Source of the DNA: Desulfobacteraceae bacterium
Lineage (GTDB): Bacteria; Desulfobacterota; Desulfobacteria; Desulfobacterales; Desulfosalsimonadaceae
Direction of reading: 5' to 3'
NCBI GenBank assembly: GCA_024636355.1
Contig: JAGXHH010000037.1
Coordinates: 1 to 33,641 of the forward strand
DNA length: 33,641 bases
A program made the position numbers and the translations under genes. The number at the start of each line of letters is the position of its first letter. Position 1 is the first letter of the stretch. The notes beneath the pieces are model-generated. The model worked only from the letters and a program-made list of their open reading frames with translations, had not been told where the DNA came from and did no database searches. Below are positions 22,362 to 29,669 of this stretch, in pieces.

Positions 22362-25007
22362 ATGACCGGAAACGAGATTCGGAAAAAATTTTTTGAATAT
22401 TTCAGATCGCGCGGGCATCAGCTCGTCAGGAGTTCTGCGCTGGTGCCGCATGAGGACCCCACCCTGCTGTTCACCAATGCAGGGATGGTCCAGTTCAAGC
22501 GGGTTTTTCTCGGAGAAGAAAAGCGGGATTTTACCCGGGCCGCCACTTCGCAGAAATGCCTCCGGGCCGGGGGCAAGCACAATGATCTGGAAAATGTCGG
22601 GTACACGGCGCGGCATCATACCTTTTTCGAGATGCTGGGCAATTTTTCTTTCGGCGACTATTTCAAGGACCAGGCAATCCGGTTGGCCTGGGACCTTCTG
22701 GTCGACGGCCTGGGATTGCCGGCAGATAAACTGTGGGTGTCGGTTTACCTCGACGACGATGAAGCCTATGATATCTGGGCGCAGCAGATCGGGGTTCCCG
22801 AATCGCGGATCGTCCGGCTCGGTGAAAAGGACAACTTCTGGTCCATGGGAGAGACCGGGCCCTGCGGGCCGTGCTCCGAAATTCATATCGACCGGGGGGC
22901 AGTGTACGGTTGCGGATCGCCCGACTGCAAGGTTGGCTGTGAGTGCGACCGGTACCTGGAAATCTGGAATCTCGTCTTCATGCAGTTCAACCGGGATGAA
23001 ACTGGGAAAATGACCCCGCTGCCCAGGCCGAGCATCGATACCGGAATGGGGCTGGAACGGATCACTGCCGTGCTCCAGGATGTCCCGACCAATTATGATA
23101 CGGATCTGTTCGTTCCGATCATCCGCTCCATTGAGGCAATGTCCGGGCACCGGATGGGTGAAAACCGCCTAAACGATGTGGCCATGAAAGTCATTGCCGA
23201 CCACAGTCGTGCCTCGGCTTTCCTGATCGGCGACGGCGTGCTGCCTTCAAACGAGGGGAGGGGCTATGTGCTGCGCCGGATCATGCGGCGGGCGATCCGT
23301 TACGGCCGGAATATCGGGTTGACGAAACCGTTTCTGCACAAGACGGTGGAACCGGTTTTCGAGAGCATGAAGGAGGCGTACCCGGAACTTCTCGAAGCCA
23401 GTGTCTTTATCACCAATGTGGTGAAAAACGAGGAAATACGGTTCCTGGAAACCCTCGACAACGGGCTCAAACTCCTGTCCCAGACGATTTCGGATATGAA
23501 AGCACAACAGACGGATGTGGTGCCGGGTCCGGTGATTTTCAAGCTTTACGACACCTATGGGTTTCCTGTGGACATCGTGCGCGATGTGGTCCGGGATCAG
23601 GCGTTGACCCTGGATATGGAAGGGTTCAACCAGGCAATGGCCCAACAACGGGAACAGAGCCGATCCGTAGCGACGTTTTCAACCATCAGCGACGCGTACA
23701 GGGAACTTACGACATCTCTCGACAAATTGCCGGAATTCGTCGGATACGATCGACTGGAATCCGATGCAGACATTTTGCTGCTGGTGGTCGACGGTAAGGC
23801 GGCGGACCGTTCCGATGCCGGGCAGGCGGTTGAAGTGGTGACTGAAAAAACACCGTTTTATGCCGCCTCCGGTGGTCAGGTAGGTGATTCGGGAGTTATT
23901 TTCGGCAAAAGTTTCACTATCGCGGTAACCGATACGGTCAAAGATCCCACCGGATTGATCATCCATAAAGGGACGGTGGTTTCGGGTATCGTCTCCAGGG
24001 ATGCACCGGTTCATCTATCAGTTGATGCCGAAAAGCGCGTGGCAACGGCGGCCAACCATACGGCCACCCATATCCTGCACGGGGCCTTGCGGGAAGTAAT
24101 CGGCGAGCACGTGCGGCAGGCCGGTTCCTTTGTGGCACCGGATCGGCTGCGGTTTGATTTTACCCATTTTTCCCAGGTGCCTGCAGAAGATATCGAGCGG
24201 ATCGAAATTCTGGTTAACGAGCGGATCCGGCAGAACGTTTCCGTGAACACGAAAGAAATGGATGCCGAAGAGGCATTTCAGAGCGGCGCTGTTGCCCTGT
24301 TCGAAGAAAAGTACGGCGACCGGGTCCGGGTGGTTTCCCTGGAGCCGTTCAGCCAGGAGTTGTGCGGGGGGACGCATACCAGCCGCACGGGCAATATCGG
24401 CGTTTTCAAGATTGTGTCCGAAACCAGTGTTGCATCCGGAGTGCGCCGTATCGAGGCAATGACCGGGGCGGCTGCGTTTTCCCATCTGCAGCGTGCGGAT
24501 CGGCTGCTGAACGACACGGCCCGGTTGTTGAAAGATCGTCCGGAATCGGTTTACCATCGGGTCGAAACCCTGATGGCCAATTTCAAGGGGCTGGAGAAAA
24601 CCATTGACCAGCTGAAACTCAAGATGGCATCTAAATCTGCGGGGCAGATGGTCGACGACATCCGTAATATCGACGGAATAAAGGTCCTGGCCAAGACCGT
24701 CCAGGCGGACAATCCCGGAGCGCTGCGCAACATTGCCGATCAGTTCAAGGATAAAATGCAGTCCGGCATTGTGGTGCTCGGGGCCCCCAGCGGCGAAAAG
24801 GCTATGATTGTGGTCGCGGTGAGCAGTGACCTGGTCGGCCGGTTTAATGCAGGCAGTCTGATTAAAAAGATCGCTGCCGAAGTCGGCGGCGGCGGCGGCG
24901 GGCGTCCGGATATGGCCCAGGCGGGCGGCTCAAAACCCGAGAACCTGGAAAAAGCCATGGAAAATGCCTACGCGGTCGTGCAGGAAGCGGCTGCGGAAAA
25001 GGGGTAA
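22362..25007 (+). CDS. alaS: Alanyl-tRNA synthetase
   Basis: Charges tRNA-Ala with alanine. The full 881-residue length fits the family (E. coli 876). The class II catalytic core spans about 1-460, beginning with IRKKFFEYFRSRGH and including FTNAGMVQFK. The editing domain carries zinc/catalytic residues H566, H570 (HTATHILH), C668 and H672 (CGGTH), matching E. coli H564, H568, C666 and H670 almost number for number. The C-Ala domain ends with a Gly-rich GGGGGGRPDMAQAGG. Start ATG 22362 follows GCGGAG. It is separated from recA by 20 bases and probably shares its transcript. A gap full of hairpins follows. Confidence 0.98.
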   Translation: MTGNEIRKKFFEYFRSRGHQLVRSSALVPHEDPTLLFTNAGMVQFKRVFLGEEKRDFTRAATSQKCLRAGGKHNDLENVGYTARHHTFFEMLGNFSFGDYFKDQAIRLAWDLLVDGLGLPADKLWVSVYLDDDEAYDIWAQQIGVPESRIVRLGEKDNFWSMGETGPCGPCSEIHIDRGAVYGCGSPDCKVGCECDRYLEIWNLVFMQFNRDETGKMTPLPRPSIDTGMGLERITAVLQDVPTNYDTDLFVPIIRSIEAMSGHRMGENRLNDVAMKVIADHSRASAFLIGDGVLPSNEGRGYVLRRIMRRAIRYGRNIGLTKPFLHKTVEPVFESMKEAYPELLEASVFITNVVKNEEIRFLETLDNGLKLLSQTISDMKAQQTDVVPGPVIFKLYDTYGFPVDIVRDVVRDQALTLDMEGFNQAMAQQREQSRSVATFSTISDAYRELTTSLDKLPEFVGYDRLESDADILLLVVDGKAADRSDAGQAVEVVTEKTPFYAASGGQVGDSGVIFGKSFTIAVTDTVKDPTGLIIHKGTVVSGIVSRDAPVHLSVDAEKRVATAANHTATHILHGALREVIGEHVRQAGSFVAPDRLRFDFTHFSQVPAEDIERIEILVNERIRQNVSVNTKEMDAEEAFQSGAVALFEEKYGDRVRVVSLEPFSQELCGGTHTSRTGNIGVFKIVSETSVASGVRRIEAMTGAAAFSHLQRADRLLNDTARLLKDRPESVYHRVETLMANFKGLEKTIDQLKLKMASKSAGQMVDDIRNIDGIKVLAKTVQADNPGALRNIADQFKDKMQSGIVVLGAPSGEKAMIVVAVSSDLVGRFNAGSLIKKIAAEVGGGGGGRPDMAQAGGSKPENLEKAMENAYAVVQEAAAEKG

Positions 25008-25011
25008 GAGA

Positions 25012-25103
25012 AGGTTCAGGGTTCAAAGTTCAAGGTTCAAAGTTAATCCGTAGGGGCGGACCTGCGTGTCCGCCCTGTCCGGTCAAGGTTCAGGGTACAA
25101 GGT
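25012..25103 (+). repeat. Short GGTTCAAAGTT-type direct repeats after alaS
   Basis: The unit GTTCAAAGTT occurs at 25021-25030 and 25035-25044, and AAGGTTCAGGGT occurs at 25011-25022 and again at 25085-25096. They start within five bases of the alaS stop codon. The heptad-like GGTTCAA pattern is a common simple intergenic repeat type; the function is unknown. Confidence 0.75.
25054..25075. repeat. Hairpin with GGGCGGAC/GTCCGCCC arms
   Basis: A perfect eight-base stem with a six-base loop (CTGCGT). It lies between the direct repeats after alaS and resembles REP-like GGGGCGG hairpins. With its larger neighbour at 25126 it may help end transcription from alaS and protect the mRNA 3' end (inference). 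Confidence 0.75.
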
Positions 25104-25159
25104 AAGGCCCAATCCTTTCAAAATAGCAGGGGCGACCGGCTGGTCGCCCCTGCCTTACC
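25101..25159. terminator. REP-like hairpin between convergent alaS and the YejA-like gene
   Basis: GCAGGGGCGACC (25126-25137) pairs perfectly with GGTCGCCCCTGC (25142-25153) around a GGCT loop. An outer GGTAAGG (25101-25107) and CCTTACC (25153-25159) can pair as well, sharing one C. On the minus strand the stem is followed by TATTTTG, a weak U-tract, so it could terminate the plsB-to-yejA operon; the + side lacks T residues. It may equally be a dispersed REP element. Confidence 0.55.
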
Positions 25160-25227
25160 CCACGGCATTCGCCGAATCAGTATAATTCACCTTTCCAATA
25201 CAGAAGATGAAACTTTTAACGACGCCA

Positions 25228-27006
25228 TCACTGTTTGAATTGCTGGTCGAACCGTATGGTCGTCTCCCTGGGTGCCAGCGGCAGCTGGTTGGTCATGGAA
25301 TCGGATAAGGCTGCGGCGGCATCCGGATCGGACCACCAGTACCATAAGGCAGAGTTTTCCGCCCCATATTTGGACAGCACCGTTGGGGGCGTGCCGAATT
25401 TATTCCAGTACAACAGCCGGATATAATCGATGTTCCACAAAAGAACGTATGGATAGGCATTAAATAGGATCTGATCCATTTCCCGGTAAATATCGTTTCG
25501 TTTCTCAATATCGAAGATTGTTTTTTGTTTTTCGATCATTCCATCAACCACATCATTTTTAAACCCGGTGATGTTGGTGCCGCCGCTGCGATCGGCTTCT
25601 TCAGAAAGCCACATGCTTTCCGGATCCTTGAAAATGCCGGAACTCCATGCGGCCCAGGTCATCTGGTAATTGAATTCGTCCATGTCCCTGGCCCAGGAGG
25701 CCCAGTCCTTTTTGTCAATAACCAGCTCGATGCCCATGTCTTTGAGATCTTCGGCATAGATGGACAGAAATTTTTCAGAGGAGGCATCGCGGGTTAGAAA
25801 TTTGAAGGAAAATCGGCGGCCGTCTTTTTCCAGGTACCCGGTCGCGGAATTGACCTGCCAGCCGGCATCGGCGAGCAATTTGCGGGCGGTTTCCTTATCG
25901 GGTTCGATCAGCGGGTTGGGGCAGGGATTTTCTTCGGTGTACAGATCCTCGAAATAGGACCGGTGCAGGAAATACTGGTTGTACATCAGGGTCCGGTTCA
26001 TCTCACTCCGGTTGAGCAACAGGGCCATCGCCTTTCGTACCCGGGTGTCTTCGAATGGAAAACGACGCAGGTTCATGGCGAATCCCTGGAAACCGACCGG
26101 TTGCTGATTATGAATCTTCTGCTTGATGATGTAATTGTTGAAGAAGTCTGCGCCGCTGGTTTCCTGAATCCAGATACGCGATGTATAAACCGGAAACAGG
26201 TCAATTTTCCCCTTTTTGAAGGCTTGGAAGGCGTTTTCGCGTTCTGCGAAGAATTTAAACGTTACCGTATCGAAGTTGAATCTGTTGCGATAGCGCAATC
26301 GGTCTTTCTGCCACCAGTCGCTGCGGCGATTGAGCTTGATGTGAATGCCTTCTTCCATTGGGCCGGGCCTGTAGGGTCCGGAGAGAACGGGAAATTCGAA
26401 ATTGACTTTGTTGAAATCCTTGTTTTCGAATGCATGTTTCGGCAGGACATTAAATCCCCCGATGGCCAGCATATTTTTCCAGTGGACCGTTTTCGCTGTA
26501 AAAACGATTGTTTTCGGATCGATCACCCGGGGCGGATGAAAGCGTTCCATGCTGATCTTGTGGGGACCGGTGAGGTTTTTCGGATCCATGACGGCATCAT
26601 AGGTATATTTTACATCCTCTGCTGTAATCGGTCTGCCGTCACTCCAGCGGGCTTTCGGATCGAGATGGAACGTAAATGTTTTCTTGTCATCGGAGATGGA
26701 CCATCTCTCGGCGATCCCGGGTTCGTATTCAATAGTGATCGGATTTATCGTCAGCAGCGTTTCATACATGACTCCGAAGACTTCGGCGGAAAGGACGTTG
26801 TTGTCCAGGTAGTAGTTCAGGCTTTTGGGATATTGGCCGCCGAAAACGACGATTTCGCCGCCCTGTACGGCAAGGGGGCTGGCAAGGGGATCCGGCCGGT
26901 CTTTCCAGCCGGCCTTCGGAAACTGTTCGGCGCTGCATACACCGCTTATACTTATTGCCGTTAAAATCGCAATCAGCCAAATATGTATTTTTATAATGCG
27001 TTTCAT
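25228..27006 (-). CDS. Peptide-type ABC transporter substrate-binding protein (SBP_bac_5, YejA-like)
   Basis: A periplasmic solute-binding protein of 592 residues. An N-terminal signal peptide (about 1-26: basic MKRIIK, hydrophobic core, cleavage near VCSA-EQ) precedes an SBP_bac_5 domain: YETLLTINPITIEYEPGIAERW, then FHLDPKARWSDGRPITAEDV, and VRKAMALLLNR. The length and the RWSDG/YFEDLYTEENPCPN pattern favour the YejA branch over OppA. YejA-type proteins (YepA in Agrobacterium) deliver peptidoglycan peptides to YejBEF. No permease or ATPase gene is in the window, so the transporter must be elsewhere. The gene starts six bases after dapB, so the two are co-translated. Confidence 0.9.
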   Translation of the reverse strand: MKRIIKIHIWLIAILTAISISGVCSAEQFPKAGWKDRPDPLASPLAVQGGEIVVFGGQYPKSLNYYLDNNVLSAEVFGVMYETLLTINPITIEYEPGIAERWSISDDKKTFTFHLDPKARWSDGRPITAEDVKYTYDAVMDPKNLTGPHKISMERFHPPRVIDPKTIVFTAKTVHWKNMLAIGGFNVLPKHAFENKDFNKVNFEFPVLSGPYRPGPMEEGIHIKLNRRSDWWQKDRLRYRNRFNFDTVTFKFFAERENAFQAFKKGKIDLFPVYTSRIWIQETSGADFFNNYIIKQKIHNQQPVGFQGFAMNLRRFPFEDTRVRKAMALLLNRSEMNRTLMYNQYFLHRSYFEDLYTEENPCPNPLIEPDKETARKLLADAGWQVNSATGYLEKDGRRFSFKFLTRDASSEKFLSIYAEDLKDMGIELVIDKKDWASWARDMDEFNYQMTWAAWSSGIFKDPESMWLSEEADRSGGTNITGFKNDVVDGMIEKQKTIFDIEKRNDIYREMDQILFNAYPYVLLWNIDYIRLLYWNKFGTPPTVLSKYGAENSALWYWWSDPDAAAALSDSMTNQLPLAPRETTIRFDQQFKQ

Positions 27007-27012
27007 ATTCGA

Positions 27013-27840
27013 TCAACCTCCTTTTAAAACATCCATCATGGAAAACACCCGTCCGGTTTCCCCCCGGGCAAGCATTCCTGCAAGGAAAATGACGGCATCG
27101 AAAGTTCCCTGTGCATAGATATCCCGGCCGTTGATGTTGTGAACGAAACGAAATGTTGCCGTCTTATCGGGAGATACGAGGGTGTAGGTGTGCCATCCAT
27201 GCCCGGCCAGGTGTTCTTCCGGAATTTCGAGCTGATCTCTCTGAATTTCCGGATCGCGTACCTGGATGATCTGCTCCTGGCCGAAATCGATACCGAGCCG
27301 GTTGAAATACCCGACCATTGCTTTTGCCGTACCACTGGTATCGGCTTTGCCCTGTTGATGGCTTTCCATTATTTCCAGATCGTAATCTGAAAACAGGCCG
27401 GGAAAATTCTCGGCGGCATACGCCATCATGGCCTGGAACCCCACGATCTGTTTGGTCATGTTCGGAGCGATTACCGCACAACCGGCAGACTGCTCGACGA
27501 TTGCCGTAAGTGCCTCCCGGTCGCCTCCGGTAGTCCCCATGACAAATGGGATATGATGGCTGCAGTAGAAGATGACATTGTCGATAACGGCCGACGGGTG
27601 GGTGAAATCAATGGCAATAACATCGTCGCCGAAATCTTTGACGGAAGTTTCGCGCCGGTCCGGGCCGATCAACGCGATCTCCCGTCCGTTGTAAAAATAG
27701 GCGGTATCGGTAATCTCCGGGCCGGTCAATGAATAGGGGACCAGTTCAAAGCGGTTGTCGTCAACGGCATGCCGGACCAGCATTTTTGCAACATTTCCGG
27801 GCAGTCCGTTGATCATTATTTTTTGAGTTCCCATGGGCAA
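27013..27840 (-). CDS. dapB: 4-hydroxy-tetrahydrodipicolinate reductase, plant-type
   Basis: DapB reduces hydroxytetrahydrodipicolinate on the way to meso-diaminopimelate and lysine, so it supplies peptidoglycan precursors. The sequence (275 residues) follows the plant-type branch: MINGLPGNVAKM replaces the usual GxxGRMG, and PFVMGTTGGDRE, APNMTKQIVGFQAMM, MESHQQGKADTSGTAKA, PEEHLAGHGWHTYTL and GRDIYAQGTFDAV line up with chloroplast enzymes as I remember them. The glycine loop is altered (GLPGNV), so NAD(P)H preference may differ. It is sandwiched between the MurU/AmgK-like fusion and a peptide-binding protein, away from dapA. ATG 27840 has CGGAG upstream; ATG 27834 is an alternative. Confidence 0.92.
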   Translation of the reverse strand: MPMGTQKIMINGLPGNVAKMLVRHAVDDNRFELVPYSLTGPEITDTAYFYNGREIALIGPDRRETSVKDFGDDVIAIDFTHPSAVIDNVIFYCSHHIPFVMGTTGGDREALTAIVEQSAGCAVIAPNMTKQIVGFQAMMAYAAENFPGLFSDYDLEIMESHQQGKADTSGTAKAMVGYFNRLGIDFGQEQIIQVRDPEIQRDQLEIPEEHLAGHGWHTYTLVSPDKTATFRFVHNINGRDIYAQGTFDAVIFLAGMLARGETGRVFSMMDVLKGG

Positions 27841-27916
27841 TATATTCTCCGAGGAATTATTTCATCATAGCAATTATCATTTCGAGCAATTTCGAACAGT
27901 ATATGTCCGGTAAGGT

Positions 27917-29656
27917 TTATTTTAAATCATTTTTTTTAAGGTAGAGGCCTGGTTCAGTTGTTCGGCTATTGAACCGGTCTGTGGCTGTGGCGACAACGGC
28001 GCCGAGTTGCGACAGATGCGGGTCGTCAAGTTGTGCCAGGATGTGCCGGAGTGTGGCCAGGGCGACAGGAATATAGCGTTCGAATTGGGGTTTGTGCTTG
28101 ACCCGGGTCAGGTGCCCGAAGGCGCCGAGCGCCTGGAGCAGTCTGGATACGGCACAATATGTAAACCCTGTGACAAAGCGCTGAGGATCGATGGTTGTGC
28201 AGCCGGCATAGGCGTCAACTGCCATTTGCAGCAGATTTTCCCGGACGGAGTCCGCCAGATCCACGTAAGGATCATACAGCAGAGCGGCCAGATCGTACTG
28301 CACCGGTCCGAAGCGGGCTCCCTGAAAATCGATGAAGCAATACCGACCGTCTTTGAGCATAATGTTTCTGGACTGCATATCCCGATGCATCAGGCCGATG
28401 ACCGCAGTCTCCAGGATCCGATCGGAAAGGTGGCCGAATTCGGACTCCAGGTCGGCAGGTGAAACGGCATCATGTTCCAGATATCCGTTTACGAACGCCG
28501 TAATGAAATATCCGCCTTCTTTATCGATGATCAACTGCCGGTCATAGCGGTCACCCTGGTAGGCCCAGGCCGTATCGAACCCATCGGCACCGGAAATTCC
28601 CATGCGGACCAGTGCCTCGATAACCGGTTTGTAATGGGCGATGATCCGCGCCGGATCCGTTTCGCTTGCGATCACATCCTGCAGAAGGATATCACCGAGA
28701 TCCTCTAAAAATACGAGTCCGGAAAACCGGTCGTGGGCATGGATCTGCGGGACCGGAATGCGGTTTTGGCGGAGATGGTTGCCGATGGCCACATAGGCAT
28801 CGATTTCCCCGATGTCCGGATCGGTCCGGATGCCGTGATCCGCCAGTACCCGTGTGCGCCCATTGCAGGTGATCCGATACCACATGCGGTCCGATCCGTC
28901 ACCTGCGAGCAGTTCCTTTTGAAACGGGTTGCCGGGCGGCCGGTCGCATGCAGCCGTTTTGAAAACCGCCGGCGCCATATGGTCGATGACCGCGTCCCGG
29001 TAGCGTTCGGCAATGCCCAGATCGTTCCAGTAATGCCCCCGGACGATTTCGGCCCTGACTTTCTCACCTTCCCGGATCAGCTGTCGATAGGTGTCGATGC
29101 TGCTGACGAATCCGGAATCGGGGATGTATCGAAAAATGACGGGGTCGACGACCTGGATGCCGGTAAAGGCGAGCACGGCGTCATCCGGTCTTTTCCGGCC
29201 GGAAAATCCCGTGATGAATCCCGCCGAATCGATGCTCACCGTATTGAACTGCTGGTGGTCATGCAGCACCAGGGTGACCGGGAAGGCCCGGGCCAGGTGG
29301 GCCGCATAGATGCGTCGAAGATCGATATCGGTGAGCACATCGCTGTTGATCACCATGAAAGGCGCATCATTTAATATATCGGAAAAGTTTTTGATGGCGC
29401 CGCCGGTGCCGAGGATTTCCGGTTCGAACCGGGTGACGACGGGAACCGGGTAATCCTGCCGGTTCAAAAAGGCGATGATCTGGTCGCTCAGATGATGGGT
29501 GTTTACCGCAATGGCAGTTGCGCCTGCGCAGACCAGTTGACCGATGAGGATATCGATTAAGGGTCGGCCGCCGATCGGAAACAATGGTTTGGGAATGCGT
29601 TCGGTGTGGGGCCGCAGCCGGGTGCCGAATCCCGCAGATAAAATCAGTGCCTTCAT
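27917..29656 (-). CDS. Fused sugar nucleotidyltransferase (MurU-like) and sugar kinase (AmgK-like)
   Basis: A 579-residue two-domain protein. The N-terminal part (about 1-235) is a nucleotidyltransferase, with LILSAGFGTRLRPHT and PKPLFPIGGRPLID, and best fits the MurU/RmlA type. The C-terminal part (about 245-560) is an aminoglycoside-phosphotransferase-like kinase: FLEDLGDILLQD, the catalytic HRD (H424-D426) in LMHRDMQSRN, and the metal-binding DFQGA. In Pseudomonas, separate AmgK (MurNAc/GlcNAc anomeric kinase) and MurU (MurNAc-1-P uridylyltransferase) bypass de novo UDP-MurNAc synthesis; here both activities would sit on one chain. The sugar is inferred, not proved; another hexose is possible. 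It starts 13 bases after plsB and lies 76 bases before dapB. Confidence 0.85.
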   Translation of the reverse strand: MKALILSAGFGTRLRPHTERIPKPLFPIGGRPLIDILIGQLVCAGATAIAVNTHHLSDQIIAFLNRQDYPVPVVTRFEPEILGTGGAIKNFSDILNDAPFMVINSDVLTDIDLRRIYAAHLARAFPVTLVLHDHQQFNTVSIDSAGFITGFSGRKRPDDAVLAFTGIQVVDPVIFRYIPDSGFVSSIDTYRQLIREGEKVRAEIVRGHYWNDLGIAERYRDAVIDHMAPAVFKTAACDRPPGNPFQKELLAGDGSDRMWYRITCNGRTRVLADHGIRTDPDIGEIDAYVAIGNHLRQNRIPVPQIHAHDRFSGLVFLEDLGDILLQDVIASETDPARIIAHYKPVIEALVRMGISGADGFDTAWAYQGDRYDRQLIIDKEGGYFITAFVNGYLEHDAVSPADLESEFGHLSDRILETAVIGLMHRDMQSRNIMLKDGRYCFIDFQGARFGPVQYDLAALLYDPYVDLADSVRENLLQMAVDAYAGCTTIDPQRFVTGFTYCAVSRLLQALGAFGHLTRVKHKPQFERYIPVALATLRHILAQLDDPHLSQLGAVVATATDRFNSRTTEPGLYLKKNDLK

Positions 29657-29669
29657 TTAAAATCCGGTC

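Noticed and set aside
25963..26964. 333-residue + strand open frame opposite the YejA-like gene
   Set aside because: Complementary to a well-supported binding-protein gene; its composition is typical of an antisense frame.
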